A DNA stretch of 64,000 nt from Ilex aquifolium (taxonomy: Eukaryota; Streptophyta; Magnoliopsida; Aquifoliales; Aquifoliaceae), in contig OX637393.1 of NCBI GenBank assembly GCA_951799425.1, positions 21,927,744 to 21,991,743 on the forward strand. Direction: 5' to 3'. Positions 23,661 to 35,594 of the stretch are shown one piece after another. Within the stretch, counting starts at the first letter, position 1; each line of letters starts with the position of its first letter. The translations under genes were made by a program, and so were the position numbers. The notes beneath the pieces were generated by a model. That model worked only from the letters and a program-made list of their open reading frames with translations. It did not search any database and was not told where the DNA came from.

Positions 23661-25324
23661 TGATTAGCACAAAACTTTGTATATTTTGATGTACTAATCA
23701 TCTCTTTTTAATTATTTTTGGAGATTTAAATGACGGGAGTTAGGTTAATTGAACTCTTAACGATGATATTTGGTGTTTGCAGTTGAATGGTGCCAAATGA
23801 GACCTCTTAAGGCCTTCCCCAATCATATGAGGCAAATGAAGATGAGAAGACAGCTTGTGGATAGCTCAGTGGAGGAGGAAACCAGAAAATCAAGAAACCA
23901 GCCAAACCGTACCGGTATGCTAAGGCTACTGGAGTAAATCGTACCGGTACGCTCAAGCCACTGGAGTTCGCCGTACTGGTATGCCTTGCCTGATCTGTCA
24001 AACTTCCCTGTTGCTCATGATTGCTGATTTAAGGGACCCACTAGCAGACATCCCCTGCTCCCTTGACGCATCTACAATGCTAGTGACCCCTTTCTACACC
24101 TATGATTGCAAGTTGGAGTCTTGGTGATAAATGAGGAGAGAGAAGAGAGAAGAGAAGAAGAGCTAGGTGTGCAGACAAACTCTGTAACCCTTCTTCCAGC
24201 CCAGTACTACTCTGCACCCTACTGATGGAGGTCATTTCTGGAGACTAGGGGATCTCTCCATGCACGTTTTTGGAAGCCAAGTCCAGGGTAGAGAGACATT
24301 CAGCTGGTAGCAGAAAATAGATAGATATAGAGAGAGAAAAGTCTGGAGAAGATGATAAATAGTGTTCTAGAGAGATAAATTTCAGATTTCTGCATTTTCT
24401 TCACTGCATTATCTTGTAATCTGCTGTAAGAACATTTCAAGCTTCATTTGAATACCATTAATGTTGTTTTTCTTCAAGTTCATTGTTAGTTTAATGCTCT
24501 CTTGACTTCTCACCATTAATGCAACAAGGTTCATCATTTTCTTAGCTGTAAATGGGTCTTAAATGCATCATTCTCTAATCTCTGTCTACTTGCATTTTAG
24601 TTATTCAAGAACTTACTCTCTTGCATTGCATTTTTCTTACACAGTCAACTTCATTACAAGCATGAGTAGCTAAATCCTTTAGTTGGTAAAACCAAGGGGA
24701 ATCTCCTCTTGGGTATGCCATATCAACTCATTCTCCTCTCTTTCTAGAGATCAATGGTTTGGTTTGACTGGGTTGTGGGTGGATAAATTGGCGAGTCTTT
24801 GATATTCTGTAGGCCTAGTCACGGTTTATGCTTAGATACTCACCCTTAGTATCCTCAACTTCCCATGAATCAATTGTTCATTCATGCTCTACCGTAGGAG
24901 GGATTCGAGTTGAGATGGCATTCCTATTAGAGTGACCTCTTGGCTTTACCAACATTTGTTTTTCATTTGATTTTCATCAACATACACTACCAAACAACTC
25001 TCAACAACCAAAAGATTTTACATTTTCTCTTACCCGAAATCACTTTCCCCTTGGTTTACTTCCTTCCCCGTAGAAACGACCTTGGAATACCACCAAGTAA
25101 AACACGACCCGCGAAAGTCTCCTTGCGCTTGGGGAGCACTTTTGTACACACACACATAATTTTGTGCATCCACATTTCATATTTCCACCATCCCATTTTC
25201 CTTTCCTCTTGCCCTTTCTTTTCACACTATCCCAAGGGAGAGTGACACTCCCCTTATCCATACATTACACATTTTGAGGGATAGATTTTAGAGGTTAGTA
25301 AATAACAAGGTTTTTCATCAAGCA
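23661..25324 (+). mobile_element. solo LTR, TGATTAG family, inserted in E2 pol
   Basis: Starts TGATTAGCACAAAA and ends TTTTTCATCAAGCA. Flanks are CATAC (23656-23660) and CGTAC (25325-25329), a 5-bp duplication with one CG-to-CA change of the kind produced by methyl-C deamination. Length is 1664 bp and there is no internal region. It is nearly the twin of 40053-41734. U5 carries the CTTGG..CCAAG hairpin (25081-25097) and the GGGAGAGTGACACTCCC block. Confidence 0.9.
23908..23983. repeat. palindrome cluster, CGTACCGGTACG type (solo LTR)
   Basis: Three copies (CGTACCGGTATG, CGTACCGGTACG, CGTACTGGTATG) joined by GCTACTGGAGT-like linkers, starting 247 nt from the LTR start. Confidence 0.85.
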
Positions 25325-25329
25325 CGTAC

Positions 25330-26475
25330 CAGAAAATGAAAAACGTGATGTCCTTTCTTTCTGCCATTCCGAGGCGTGTGGTGGGCACTTCTCTTCCAAG
25401 AAAACTTCAGCTAAGGTTTTATAATGTGGTTTTTATTGGCCTTCATTGATTAAAGACTGTGTTTTATTTTGCAAAGAATGTAATAAGTGTCAAAGTTTGG
25501 GAAGTGTGACTCGTAGAAACATGATGTCCCTCTCCCTCGTGCTTGTCATTGAAATATTTGATTGTTGGGGCATCGATTTCATGGGTCCTTTCCCCATGTC
25601 ATTTGGCTACCCTTATATCATATTAGTAGTGGACTACGTGTCCAAGTGGGTAGAGGCAATCCCAACCAAGACCAACGACCATCGAGTCATGGTCAAGTTT
25701 TTAAAAGAAAATATTTTTTCATGATTTGGGATACCTCGTGCAATGATAAGTGATGGTGGGTCTCATTTTTACAATAGACCATTTGCTTCTTTGATGCATA
25801 AATATGACGTAACACACAAGGTGTCCACCGCTTATCACCCACAGACTAATGGCCAAGCCGAGTTGGCCAATAGGGAGATAAAGAACATACTAGAGAAAAT
25901 GGTTAACCCAAATCGAAAAGATTGGTCACTTAGATTGATCGATGCCTTGTGGGCTTACCACGCTACTTACCAGACCATCCTAGGTATGTCTCCCTATCGG
26001 CTAGTCTGCGGCAAGGCTTGTCATTTGTCAGTAGAGATGGAGCACAAGGCGTATTGGGCCATAAAAACCTTGAACTTCAATTTGAGAATAGCCGGAGAAC
26101 ATAGGAAGTTATAGTTGAATGAATTGGAGGAAATTCGTAGAGATGCATACAAGAGCTCAAAAATTCACAAAGAAAGGGCAAAATATTTTTCATGAAAAAT
26201 ACATTTTGAGAAAGACATTTGAGCCCAACCAAAAAGTGCTCTTGTATAATTCTCGCATCTCCATTTTTCAAGAAAAACTCCGATCACATTGGGGTGGCCT
26301 CTATCTTGTGAAGGTGGCCTACCCTAACAGAGCCGTGGACATAGGAAACCCCGAAGATGGTAAAACATTTAAGGTCAATGGTGAAAGACTTAAACCATTC
26401 TTCGAGGGTTTTGAAATTCAAACTGTGGAAGAGGAATTGGTGGATCCGGTCTATCCAGACCTTGTTGAGGAATAA
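25330..26475 (+). pseudogene. E2 integrase
   Basis: Begins in the HHCC zinc-binding domain (CHSEAC.GHFSSKK, then CKECNKC), with a stop near 25420. The catalytic core keeps the DDE triad: Asp in GIDFMGP, Asp in ISDGGSHF, Glu in [14 protein letters not shown] stands between the first two parts (25722) and a TAG at 26112. The C-terminal part (26119-26475) runs in another frame and ends DPVYPDLVEE. There is no chromodomain, as expected for the Athila/Tat branch. The product would insert cDNA in the nucleus; this copy is inactive. Confidence 0.85.
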
Positions 26476-28751
26476 GTGTTCAAGTATATTTAGTGTACAA
26501 TCACTTTCCTTTATTCTTTACTTTGCAAGCTAATTTGTTTACTTACTTTCATCTATGCATAGTATTCTTTCTATAGTGGTGTTTTTGTCAAAGCTCAGTG
26601 TGAGGTCTTCTCTAACCCTTCTTAACTTTTTAAGTCCATAATTGCATTCCATATCTTTTCGTTGTATTGAGGACAATGCATAGCAAATATGTGAAAAATT
26701 TTAATTTTTTTGTGAAAAATATATGAATGTTGAACCACATTCCCATATTCAAAGTGTTATGGGTTTAGTGATAGTCAGATATTCGCTTTAAACTTTGAAT
26801 GTATGAGCACATGATAGAAGTTTATCCTATGCCAGAGTATCACATGTGTTTTCTTTCGAACTCAACCATAGTGCACCTTGAATGTGTAATTTCGGCAATA
26901 TACGGATTGGATTCACATTTTAGAGATTGACATGCATAGTAGAGGTGAAATAAGTACCCGTGTGAGCTTTATTGTCAATCCTTGTTGGAGGGAACTTACA
27001 TTTACTCAAAGGAATAATTTTTCAAATTCAAAATCTGTTCAATGATCTCATTATGCTTGCTTTGGTTAGAGTGCATGTGGATAGTTGAGTGACTTTGTCT
27101 TGAAATGCCAATATGCCTCCCCATGCTTATCTAGAAATGATCTTAGACCGTCTTTGAATTACTTTGATCCTTAGCCTTTTTCTTGTAAAAAATTTATCCC
27201 TAGTGTCGTGATTGAGCCGTAATTGAAAATTCGTTTCCATGCTAAATGATTGACCAAGCCAGTGTAAAATGATTAAATTTACCACACGTTGGTTGTTCCG
27301 AGACTAACTATGATTAATCATAAAAGAAAGGAAATGTGGTGAGGAAACCCAAAAAAGGATAATTGGTGCCGAATCCAAATTTTGAATGAAAAAGAAGAGA
27401 AAAGCCCAAGAAAAAGGAGAAAAAGGGGGTTGAAAAAAGAAAAGAAAAGAGAAGAAAAATGTTGAGGAAAGAAGAAAAAAAAAAGTGAAGTGAAGGTGTA
27501 AAGCTGAAAATTTTGCAAAAAGGAAATTTTGATAATAAATGTCAATGCCCTCGGAATAACCCTTTTTGTCTCCTTCAACCCTTCATTTCACTCAACCCAA
27601 GTATCACCCCAATGCCTCATTATAACCTTTGAAAGCCCTAAATTATCTAGAGAAAGCATGGTGAGAGCATACTTCCAATGAAAAAGAAAAGTTGATTTTG
27701 CTATTGAGTGCCCTAACATTCCATTCACGAGATTATGCTAAATTCGTTTCAACTGTTATGCATGCACATCATTTTTGGATTATATGTGAGCATTTTAGTT
27801 TGTGCACAAGATTCTATCTCACATATACACATGGAGAGCATGCCAGGATAATCATAGAGTTATTCATTTTTTAGAGAAACCCTTGGTGAGTTTTGCATCG
27901 AAGTTGAATTTGGATAGCTAAGTGAATGTGAATTTCGTTGAGTAAATGCTTAAATTACATGTGCATTTCACACACACACACACAAGTTTGAAAACAAATG
28001 TGCAGGTGTATACTCTAGAATAACATTTAAAGCCATGATGAAACTCATGTGTGCGTAGTTCGGGTGTTTGAAATTTTGTCAGGCAACCCTCTGCTTGAAG
28101 GATAGGGGAATATTGCTCAAATTTTGGATGTGAGAAAGGAATAGGAATGCCTTTTGTATTTCATTTTGTGCTTTATATATATTAGGTGTTCATTTTGGTT
28201 GTTGAATTTAGAACTCCATGTCATGTGTTTTGAAAGCATCAAAAACTCAAATCACATTGCAATTTCGTAAATGAATTTGGGCATGGTCACACATTTGCGG
28301 TTCACTAGCATAGGTCAGGTTTTTTGTAGAGTTGAGGTTATAAATAGGTCAGTAGAATGTGTGGGAGTTGAATAAACTCGGAGTGGAGGTGAGGAAGTGA
28401 GCATCGAAAATTTTTTGAAAAAAGTTGAAACATACTGGTAGAAGTTTGCAGAAACCTACCGGTAGAAATTTTCTAGTGCACTAAAACTACCTGTAAGTTT
28501 TGGTCGTTCTACCGATAGATTTTGCCCAGAAATTCCAAAACGAGGGTTTTAAGTCAGAATTTTCGGTGAAACCCTTCACTTTCTTCACTCCTTTCATCCT
28601 TAAAAATCTTCTCTCTCTCTCAAAATGCTCCAAATACTCAAAGAACCTCTAGCCACTCATCAAATCTCCCGATTATCCTCCCTTTCTCCACAAAATTTCC
28701 CAAATCCATCAAAGACCTAGATTCTCACCCAAAGGCTTGGAATTCAAAGAA
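26476..28751 (+). other. E2 non-coding spacer between integrase and env-like ORF
   Basis: About 2.3 kb without a supported gene. It aligns by eye with 38707-42923 of E3 minus its solo LTR, for example ATTGAGGACAATGCAT and GGAGGGAACTTACATTTACT. An A/G-rich stretch lies at 27360-27500. Long spacers at this place are typical of Athila. The polypurine-like tract present in E3 at 38925 is lost here. Confidence 0.6.
28427..28529. repeat. palindrome cluster, CTACCGGTAG type (E2 pre-env)
   Basis: Four variants (ATACTGGTAG, CTACCGGTAG, CTACCTGTAAG, CTACCGATAG), ending GTTCTACCGATAGATTTTGCC, followed by CCAGAAA and AACGAGGGTTTTAAG. The type matches the E2 LTR, not the E3 pre-env cluster at the homologous place. 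Confidence 0.8.
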
Positions 28752-30076
28752 ATGGCTCGATTGGATAAGTCTTCTCTTGCTTCTTTTGATCCTTTTGATG
28801 AGCTATGGAGTTGGTTGTTTTCATTTGTTGCCCTAGGGGCATTTTTTATTTTCATTGCACGGACCAAGCAAACGGGCCAAGTTCTCCACCACCCGCGGGA
28901 ACAGGATCCCGCAAGAGGATGGTGGCAAGCCCCAGTGGTTGGGAAGGACAGAAAAAACAAAAGAACGACGCTCGCACGAAGCGCATAGAGGAGAAAAATG
29001 TGACGTGTGAGCAACATGTTGATAAGCCCACCCTCGGGCCAAACGACGAAGTGGTTCGAGTGATAGAGGGCCATGGCATTGATATTTGGTTCGAGCCCGT
29101 GGGGGGTTATTTCCTTACCATGTGTAGGGAGTTCTATCAAAGGCTGAAGGTGGTGGATGAGGATGTGTTTTTGTTAAAGACGAACGTGAGAGGGAAGGGA
29201 ATGGATATCACATCGGGGGTGATTGCGGATGCTTTTCATTACCAGAGACCACCTCCTAACTCCCCGGTTTATCCTAACAACACCCAAGGGAGGAAATCAC
29301 TTCCGGAATATGTAAGCTTGATGTATGAGGACCTGACTTAATTTAAGGGAAAAATCCAAGTTGGGGCACTCAAGCACTCGTATAGGGTAATGAACAAGGT
29401 TTTACATTACAATTTACTACCTCGGGGTGCAGAGAAGACTCCTAGGGAAGAGAAGCTGGCCCTTCTCCATGCCTTCATGATGGGGAAGAGGATGGATATA
29501 GCTTTCATGACATGGGAGGTGATGAAGGAGTACGCCTAGGCTAGTTAGCCGAAGGTGAATCTCCCTTATGCCCACCTTGTCACGAAGATATGCCTCCACA
29601 ACAAAGTCAAGGGCAGCCCCACCGATATGACCTTCCCTCTGGAGTTTGGAGCTATAGGCAAGTCTAGCAGTATAAAGAGGTCTGCGATGACAGGAGGGGA
29701 GGCCCAGAGGGAGGAGAGAGCGAGGCCACCGAGAGCCGAGCCATCTACAGCGGGACCTTCCACCGCTGGGCCATCCACTACTGCCCCGTCTGGCACGGTC
29801 CCTCAGTGCCTTGATGCGATCGAGGGGAGGCTGGATGACTTCAGTGGGACCATGCAGGGGCTCTCACTGATGGTCACCAGAATGTTCGAGCAGACTTTCC
29901 CAAGAGAGCCTCTCCCCGATGTGCCTCCACCTTCCACCTCCAGGGCATCCACATCTGCCCCCACGGCCTCTACTATTTTAGAGGTGGAGGATTGTGATGA
30001 TGAGGAGACTGGTGACGAGGAGGGTGATGACGATGAGGGCGATTATGAGGAGTCGGGAGATGACTCAGAGGAGTAG
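28752..30076 (+). pseudogene. E2 env-like ORF (ORF3 of Athila elements)
   Basis: Start at ATG 28752 agrees with the E3 copy. Features in order: a hydrophobic helix at about residues 17-37 (LWSWLFSFVALGAFFIFIA), a basic Lys/Arg-rich stretch, a central conserved block also seen in E3 (PNDEVV, TNVRGKG, YVSLMYEDLT, MNKVLHYNL), a Pro/Ser/Thr-rich linker (about 29690-29800), a short conserved helix (PQCLDAIE..LSLMVTRMF), and a strongly acidic Asp/Glu tail. It is broken by one frameshift (about 28870) and three stops (29339, 29537, 29546). The env-like label is positional; a viral envelope function is not shown. Confidence 0.7.
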
Positions 30077-30376
30077 AGAGACCACTCTTATTTTGTTGTT
30101 TTTGGTAGTTTCCACATAGGGTTTAGTGATAGTCGGCCTAGTAGAAGAGTCTCTAGGATCATAGGCCCTTTTTGTTTCAGAATCCTTGTACTGAACCTCA
30201 CGAAGCTATGAATGAAAGAACCATAGTTTATTTGTTTCATTTTGCCCCAAGTTCATTTACATAATTTCATTATGATTTGAGTATTTTGTCGATTGGTGAA
30301 TTGTTTAACATGAATGGAATTGTTGTGTTTATGTAGTGTAGTTGAAAATAAAGTTTGCTAGGGACTAGCAAAACTC

Positions 30377-30388
30377 AAGTTGGGGGTG
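30377..30388 (+). other. E2 polypurine tract
   Basis: AAGTTGGGGGTG directly before TGATGAG, the LTR start sequence. Primer for plus-strand DNA synthesis. The same tract with one more G precedes the E3 3' LTR. Confidence 0.75.
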
Positions 30389-30395
30389 TGATGAG

Positions 30396-32254
30396 TGCTT
30401 GATCGGCCACTAGAATAGTGTCGTCCACCCAAGTGCAAGTGTTCAAATTGCAATATAATTCTCGGTCTAAGTCCGAGATCGAACCCACAGGGAGATAAAT
30501 ATTGGAAATCAAAACGGAAACGATGAAGTAGTTACAGATACAAAATGTAATGAAATAGCTTGTGGTGTGAGCTTAGAGCAATGAAAATAAACACTAAATT
30601 AAACTGTGGAAATACAATAATAAAAAGGTACCTTTCAATTCGGGGATTCGCCATGCATTATATTGTTTCGGTTATTGGAAATGCCACCTTACAACAATTA
30701 ACCCCCATTTTACTAAAAAGTCAATCGGTAGATATGATGTATATTAAACCGTATCCAGTAACTGATTAGGTTAGCAGGCAGGTATATTTCCATGTAACAA
30801 TCAAATAATCTGAGTAAACCAGATGGCAAGCTATTCATGAGGAATACTTGAATTATTCAATGACATCTCTGTATCATGTACCAGTTAAACAACTATAGTA
30901 AACCAGAAAGCAAGCCATTCAGAAGGAATGCTACAGTTATTCAACCGGTAGGTTGATGATTCAGTGATGACGAGATTCTGGTTTATGCATTGAATCAAAA
31001 GCATTGGCTATGCCGAGACTTAACATGTTTATAACCAATCTATCGACTGTTACATAAAGCCCAACCGCGTACATCACTGTATCATGCATGAAGTACATAA
31101 TTAGTAAAGATAGTATGGTATATAGCATTAGGTACCGCTCAGTGTTCATAACCATGAGCATATTATAAATGTAACCATCCATCAATAAGGGAGGTATATA
31201 TAACATTAAAACATAGTTAAAATATCAGCATTCCCATAACTTAAACAATATCGTACATGTGTTCACCCTTTCGCCGAAGGGTATAAGCGGATTACCCACG
31301 CCTCATTGCTATAGATGAGCAAAAGGTGCGATAGAGTTTCATTGCAAACAAAACAAAATACAAAACAATCCTTCCCCAAGGAATAGTTGAAACACCACCA
31401 CTCTTATTACCGGTTAAGGCACAGAAGTGAGAGAGGTTCAACCCTCTAAGTAAAAAGGAATAACATAAATGTAGAAGTAAGAAATTCTCGCAAGAAAGCT
31501 AGTTGGAAGTGGTTCGGCAGGGCTCTGATTTGTTGTTCTCTTTCTCACTGACTCTCTGGTGAAGCTCTGACTCTCTGGACTTCCCTCCACTCTCTCTGGC
31601 TAAGCACTGACTGAATCCCCTTGGAAATTAAGCTGGACTTGCCTATTTATTGGCTTTGAAAACTAGCTTGAGGCGGCAAAACTAGGACTGACCATTTAGG
31701 GTGAAGCTGCTGCATTAATGGACTAATGGGAAGAAAGGAGAAAGTGAGGCGGTTTAGTCACCGTCCGGATGCCGCCGCCACCACCGTCCAAACAGTGCTA
31801 AACCTCTGGATTCCTTGGTTGCTTGATTGATGTAATTGGGTAGTAATTGCATTTGCCTCCCCTTGCTAATTAAGCTTGCACACTTTGCTCCCCTAGACTT
31901 TGTGGTATTTACGCACAAAACCCTGAAAAACAACAAGCTTCACGCATTAACCCTAATTTACGCACTAACCCTAATTTCACATATCTTAACTATTTTAACT
32001 CATTTCACTTACACAATTAACCTAATAATCTAACTTATTAATTCATTATTTAGGGTTAATCACTCCTCCCAACCTAAACATTATTAATCCCTATTAATAA
32101 AACCAATTAAAAACATAAAATTACTTTTCGTAGATTTCACGATTGCATTTAGCATATGCAACAAGCTGTTAAGCCCCTAGGTGGTCCCTAGTGGACAAGT
32201 TTTGTCTCGTGAAGGTTTTCAGTGAAACTACCTACAAAATTCAAAGTCTAGGAT
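30396..32254 (-). mobile_element. E5: 3' LTR and stub of a minus-strand Athila-like element
   Basis: The left edge (plus TGCTTGATCGG, minus end GATCAAGCA) cuts the E2 3' LTR after seven bases. Near it the minus strand reads GTGGGTTCGATCTCGG and CACTTGGGTG, the style of the E4 LTR end. The other LTR edge is at 32062: on the minus strand a purine tract GGTTGGGAGGAG precedes TGATTAACCC. So 30396-32062 is a 3' LTR and 32063-32254 a piece of its internal region, cut off where E3 LTR homology starts. No target duplication remains. Confidence 0.6.
32063..32074 (-). other. polypurine tract of E5
   Basis: GGTTGGGAGGAG on the minus strand immediately upstream of an LTR-like TGATTAAC start. It supports a minus-strand element truncated just beyond this point. 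Confidence 0.5.
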
Positions 32255-32955
32255 ATATACAATTTCTCTCCATTACTTTTATATTCTTGCTTTAAATATG
32301 AGTAGCTAGACTTTAAGTTGGCTAATCCAAGGGAGAACTTCTCTTGGGTATGCCATTTCAACTCATTTTCATTCTTTCTCGTAGTGTACGATGACTCGGT
32401 TTGACTAGGTTGAGTGTGTACATGGTTGTGAGTTCTTTATATATCGTAAGCATTGTCACGGGGTATGCTTGAATCCTCACCTCCATTTTGGTCCCGCGCT
32501 TCCTACGAATCAATCGAACATCTACGCACCATTGGAGGAAGATCTCGAGTTGAGTTGGCATTCCCATCGGAATGACCCCTTCGGATTAGCCAACTCTTGT
32601 TCCCATTTCAATTTCATCAAGATACAACCTCAACCCAAACTAAAACAACAAAATTTTTTTACACTTTTCTTTTTGTTCACCAAAATCACCTTCAACACGA
32701 TTCACCTCCTTCCCTGAAGAGACGACCTTGGAATACGATTTCCAAGTAAAACACGACATTCGAAAGTCTCCCTGCGCTTGGGGAGCACTTTTGTTCACAC
32801 ACACACACACATTTCATTCACCCACCATTATTCCGTTTTCCCCCATTTCTTGCATCATTCCGAGGGAGAGTGACACTCCCCTATCCCTATAAGCTATATA
32901 CACATTGAGGGATGATGTCCAGAGATTAGGGAATACAACGAAAACCATCAAGCAT
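32254..32955 (+). mobile_element. E3 5' LTR, 3' part only
   Basis: Matches the last 700 bp of the 3' LTR almost base for base and ends AACCATCAAGCA. The first kilobase, including the palindrome cluster, is replaced by E5 sequence. The U5 stem-loop (32727-32746) and GGGAGAGTGACACTCCC are present. Confidence 0.8.
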
Positions 32956-32959
32956 TTTT

Positions 32960-32977
32960 TGTGCCGTTGCCAGGGAA
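32960..32977 (+). other. E3 primer binding site (tRNA-Asp type, decayed)
   Basis: TTGTGCCGTTGCCAGGGA against the tRNA-Asp complement TGGCGCCGTTGCCGGGGA: a few substitutions, most of them C-to-T or G-to-A. Confidence 0.7.
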
Positions 32978-33111
32978 GGCCAGCGTTGAATTGAGAAGGT
33001 GATTTTCGAAAAATGGAGGTAAGTCCCGTGATGTTCATCATGGGCTAAGGTACGTTGCTCCTTGTATATACTTTTGTTTGTTTACATTTTCATTTGTAGA
33101 TAGGTTGTTGT

Positions 33112-35594
33112 ATGTGGGGATGGGACGAACAAAACCGATTGGTTAGACAACCCTTAGGCCCAAACATGAACATTGACCAAGACCCACCCGAGGATGCGGG
33201 TGATAATTTTGAGAATGTAGGTGCCAATCCGAACATTCAAAGGGGTGGGGCAGTGCAAGAATCGAGAATACCCAATCCACGAGTGCCATTCCCCCCTCCT
33301 AGGAATGAAGGGAACAATATCCCAATTGATCCTCCGGCGAGGTCAAAGCGGGATTTTCTCCAACCCACACGTAGCACCACTCCCTCATGCATTCTCTTAC
33401 CAGTCCAAGCTCATCTCTCCCCAGTTAAGCCAGGAATGTTGCAACTACTTCTCCAACATTCCACAAAATTGAAGAGGAAAATCCTTATTTACACATTAAG
33501 GAATTCGAGGACATAGTTGCAAACTTCAACGCTAACTATGCTATGGAAGACATAGCTCGTTTGAAATTGTTTCCCTTTTCCCTCAAGGACAAAGTGAAAA
33601 CGTGGTTAAATTCCTTGCATCCTCGATCCATAACCTCTTGGGCTCAAATACTTTCTGAGTTTTTGAATAAATTTTCCCCGGTGCCAAGAACCACCGCTTT
33701 AAAGAAGCAAATTCAAAACTTTTCTGAAAAGCCCAATGAGCAATTTTACAATTGTTGGGATCACTACAAGGAATTACTACAGTCCATTCCACATCATGGC
33801 TTTGAATCATGGCAACTAGTAAGTTTCTTCTATGAAGGAAACACACCGGGCCATAGACAATTCATTGACATGATGTGTAACGGCGAGTTTTTGAACAAGG
33901 ACCCTGATGAGGCCCTAGACTATTTTAGTACATTGGCGCAAAATGCCCAATCTTGGGATATCACGGATCCCACCGATGTACCTAGGTCGTCTCTGGGTAG
34001 TAGTCAACCACAAGGAGGAGGGATGTATGATTTGAGAGACCGGGAAGACTTGTTTTCCAAAATTGCCAAGTTATCTAGGAAAGTGAAGAGTCTTGAGGTC
34101 AATAGGAGACACGAGGTGTCTAATCTTTCAAAGTCCGAGGAGTTTTGCTCAATTTGTGAGAGTGTGGAGCATTCCATATCGGATTGCCCTAACATTCTGA
34201 CACTTAAGGAAGTGTACCACGAGCAAGTGCATGCCTTTAACCAAACGAGACAATCATTCTCTCTGTATTCAAATACTTACAATTCGGTTTGTAGTAATCA
34301 CCTGAACTTTAGTTGGAGAAATGAGAATCCCACTCCTCATGGTTCTAATGCATTTTCACCTCTCGTGCCTCCTAAGCAAATTCAATACCAAGGCCAAGGT
34401 CAAGCGTCTAGCTCACAATACCTCCGGTCCAATCCGCAAGGGAATTCACAAAATCCACCCCCACATAATTTTTCCCAAAATCCATCTCCACAAAGTTTTT
34501 CTCAACAAACACCATCCAATCCTCCCTCCTACCAACCTCCCCATAAGAGGAACTTAGAGGATGTACTTTACAATTTCATCCAAAGCCAGACCACCTTTAA
34601 CAACAACATTTCAGCTCAACTCACAAAAATCACCAATGCCATAGGGATATCACAACAAGAGAAGAGGAAATTCCCCGCTCAACCCCAAGAGAACCCTAAG
34701 GGCCAACATGTGATTGAGTCGTCTGAACCCGTAAAGGAGAGTTGTGAGCAACTCAAGGCGGTCACCACCCTTCGAAGTGGCAAACAAATTGATAAGACCA
34801 TTGTGCCAAAGGTCTCACCCAAGGCCACATTGCCAATAGAAAAGGAAATCGAGGGTGACACCGAGGTGAGTGAGGTGAGTGATGAGGTGGGTGAGAAAGA
34901 AAATTTGATTGAAGAAAGTGTGCATGTTTTCCCCATTCCTACCCCTTTTCCTAATCGTTTGAAGCCGCCTGCCAAGGTGGCTAATTATTCTGACATAATT
35001 GAGTTGTTCAAGCAGGTAAAAATCAACATTCTAGTCCTCGATGCGATAAAGCGAATTTCATCTTGTGCAAAGATCTTGAAGGACTTGTGCACAGTAAAGA
35101 GGAAACTCAATGTCCACAAGAAGACATTCCTCACCGGGCAAGTGAGCTCAATCCTAAGGACGAACACCCCACCAAAGTTTAAAGACCCCAGCTGCCCTAC
35201 CATTGCTATCACAATAGGGAATTGTCGGGTGGAGCAAGCATTGCTTGATTTGGGGGCTAGTGTCAACCTCCTACCTTACTTAGTGTACAAACAACTCCAA
35301 CTTGAAGAGTTGAAGCCAACTTCGATCACTCTTCAGTTGGCGGATCGGAGCATTCGAACACCGAAAGGAATGGTTGAGGATGTTTTGGTTCAAGTGGATA
35401 ACTTTTATTTTCCTGTCAATTTTATTGTGCTTGAGACTCACCCTATTGCTAACCCTTGTTCCCAAATCTTTGTTATATTAGGTAGACTGTTCCTTGCGCC
35501 ATCTAATGCTATTATTAATTGTAGGAATGGTCTCATGAAGCTTACTTTCGGGAGCATGACTATGGACTTCAATGTGTTCAATTTGAACAAATAA
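33112..35594 (+). pseudogene. E3 gag-protease
   Basis: The N-terminal piece (33112-33516, with MNIDQDPPEDAG and FLQPTRS) and the main piece (33543-35594) are joined by one frameshift near 33465. In the main piece: gag core (residues 1-150), CCHC zinc knuckle at about residues 202-215 (Cys202, Cys205, His210, Cys215), Gln/Ser/Pro-rich region (270-340), TTLRSGK linker, and retropepsin with catalytic Asp at residue 569 in DLGASVN and the ILGR motif later. It ends at a TAA at 35592, where E2 also has its gag-PR to RT transition. Gag packages RNA; the protease matures the polyprotein. Confidence 0.85.

Larger units (their letters stand above)
15632..30395 (+). mobile_element. E2: Athila-like Ty3/Gypsy element with two nested solo LTRs
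   Basis: Order on the plus strand: 5' LTR (15632-17316), tRNA-Asp-type primer site, gag, protease, RT, RNase H, integrase, a 2.3-kb non-coding spacer, env-like ORF, polypurine tract (30377-30388), and the first 7 bases of the 3' LTR (TGATGAG), which is then cut by another element at 30396. Solo LTRs at 17727-19498 and 23661-25324 sit in gag and between RNase H and integrase. Net of insertions the element is about 11 kb, the usual size for Athila. All coding parts are disrupted. Confidence 0.85.

Noticed and set aside
27318-27578. Phe/Ser-rich minus-strand frame
   Set aside because: It is antisense to an A/G-rich spacer stretch in E2. The same artefact occurs at 39663-39932 in E3.
30396-32062. 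Solo LTR with target duplication
   Set aside because: A purine tract and internal sequence follow at 32063, and flanks ATGAG and CTCCT do not match, so it is a truncated element rather than a solo LTR.
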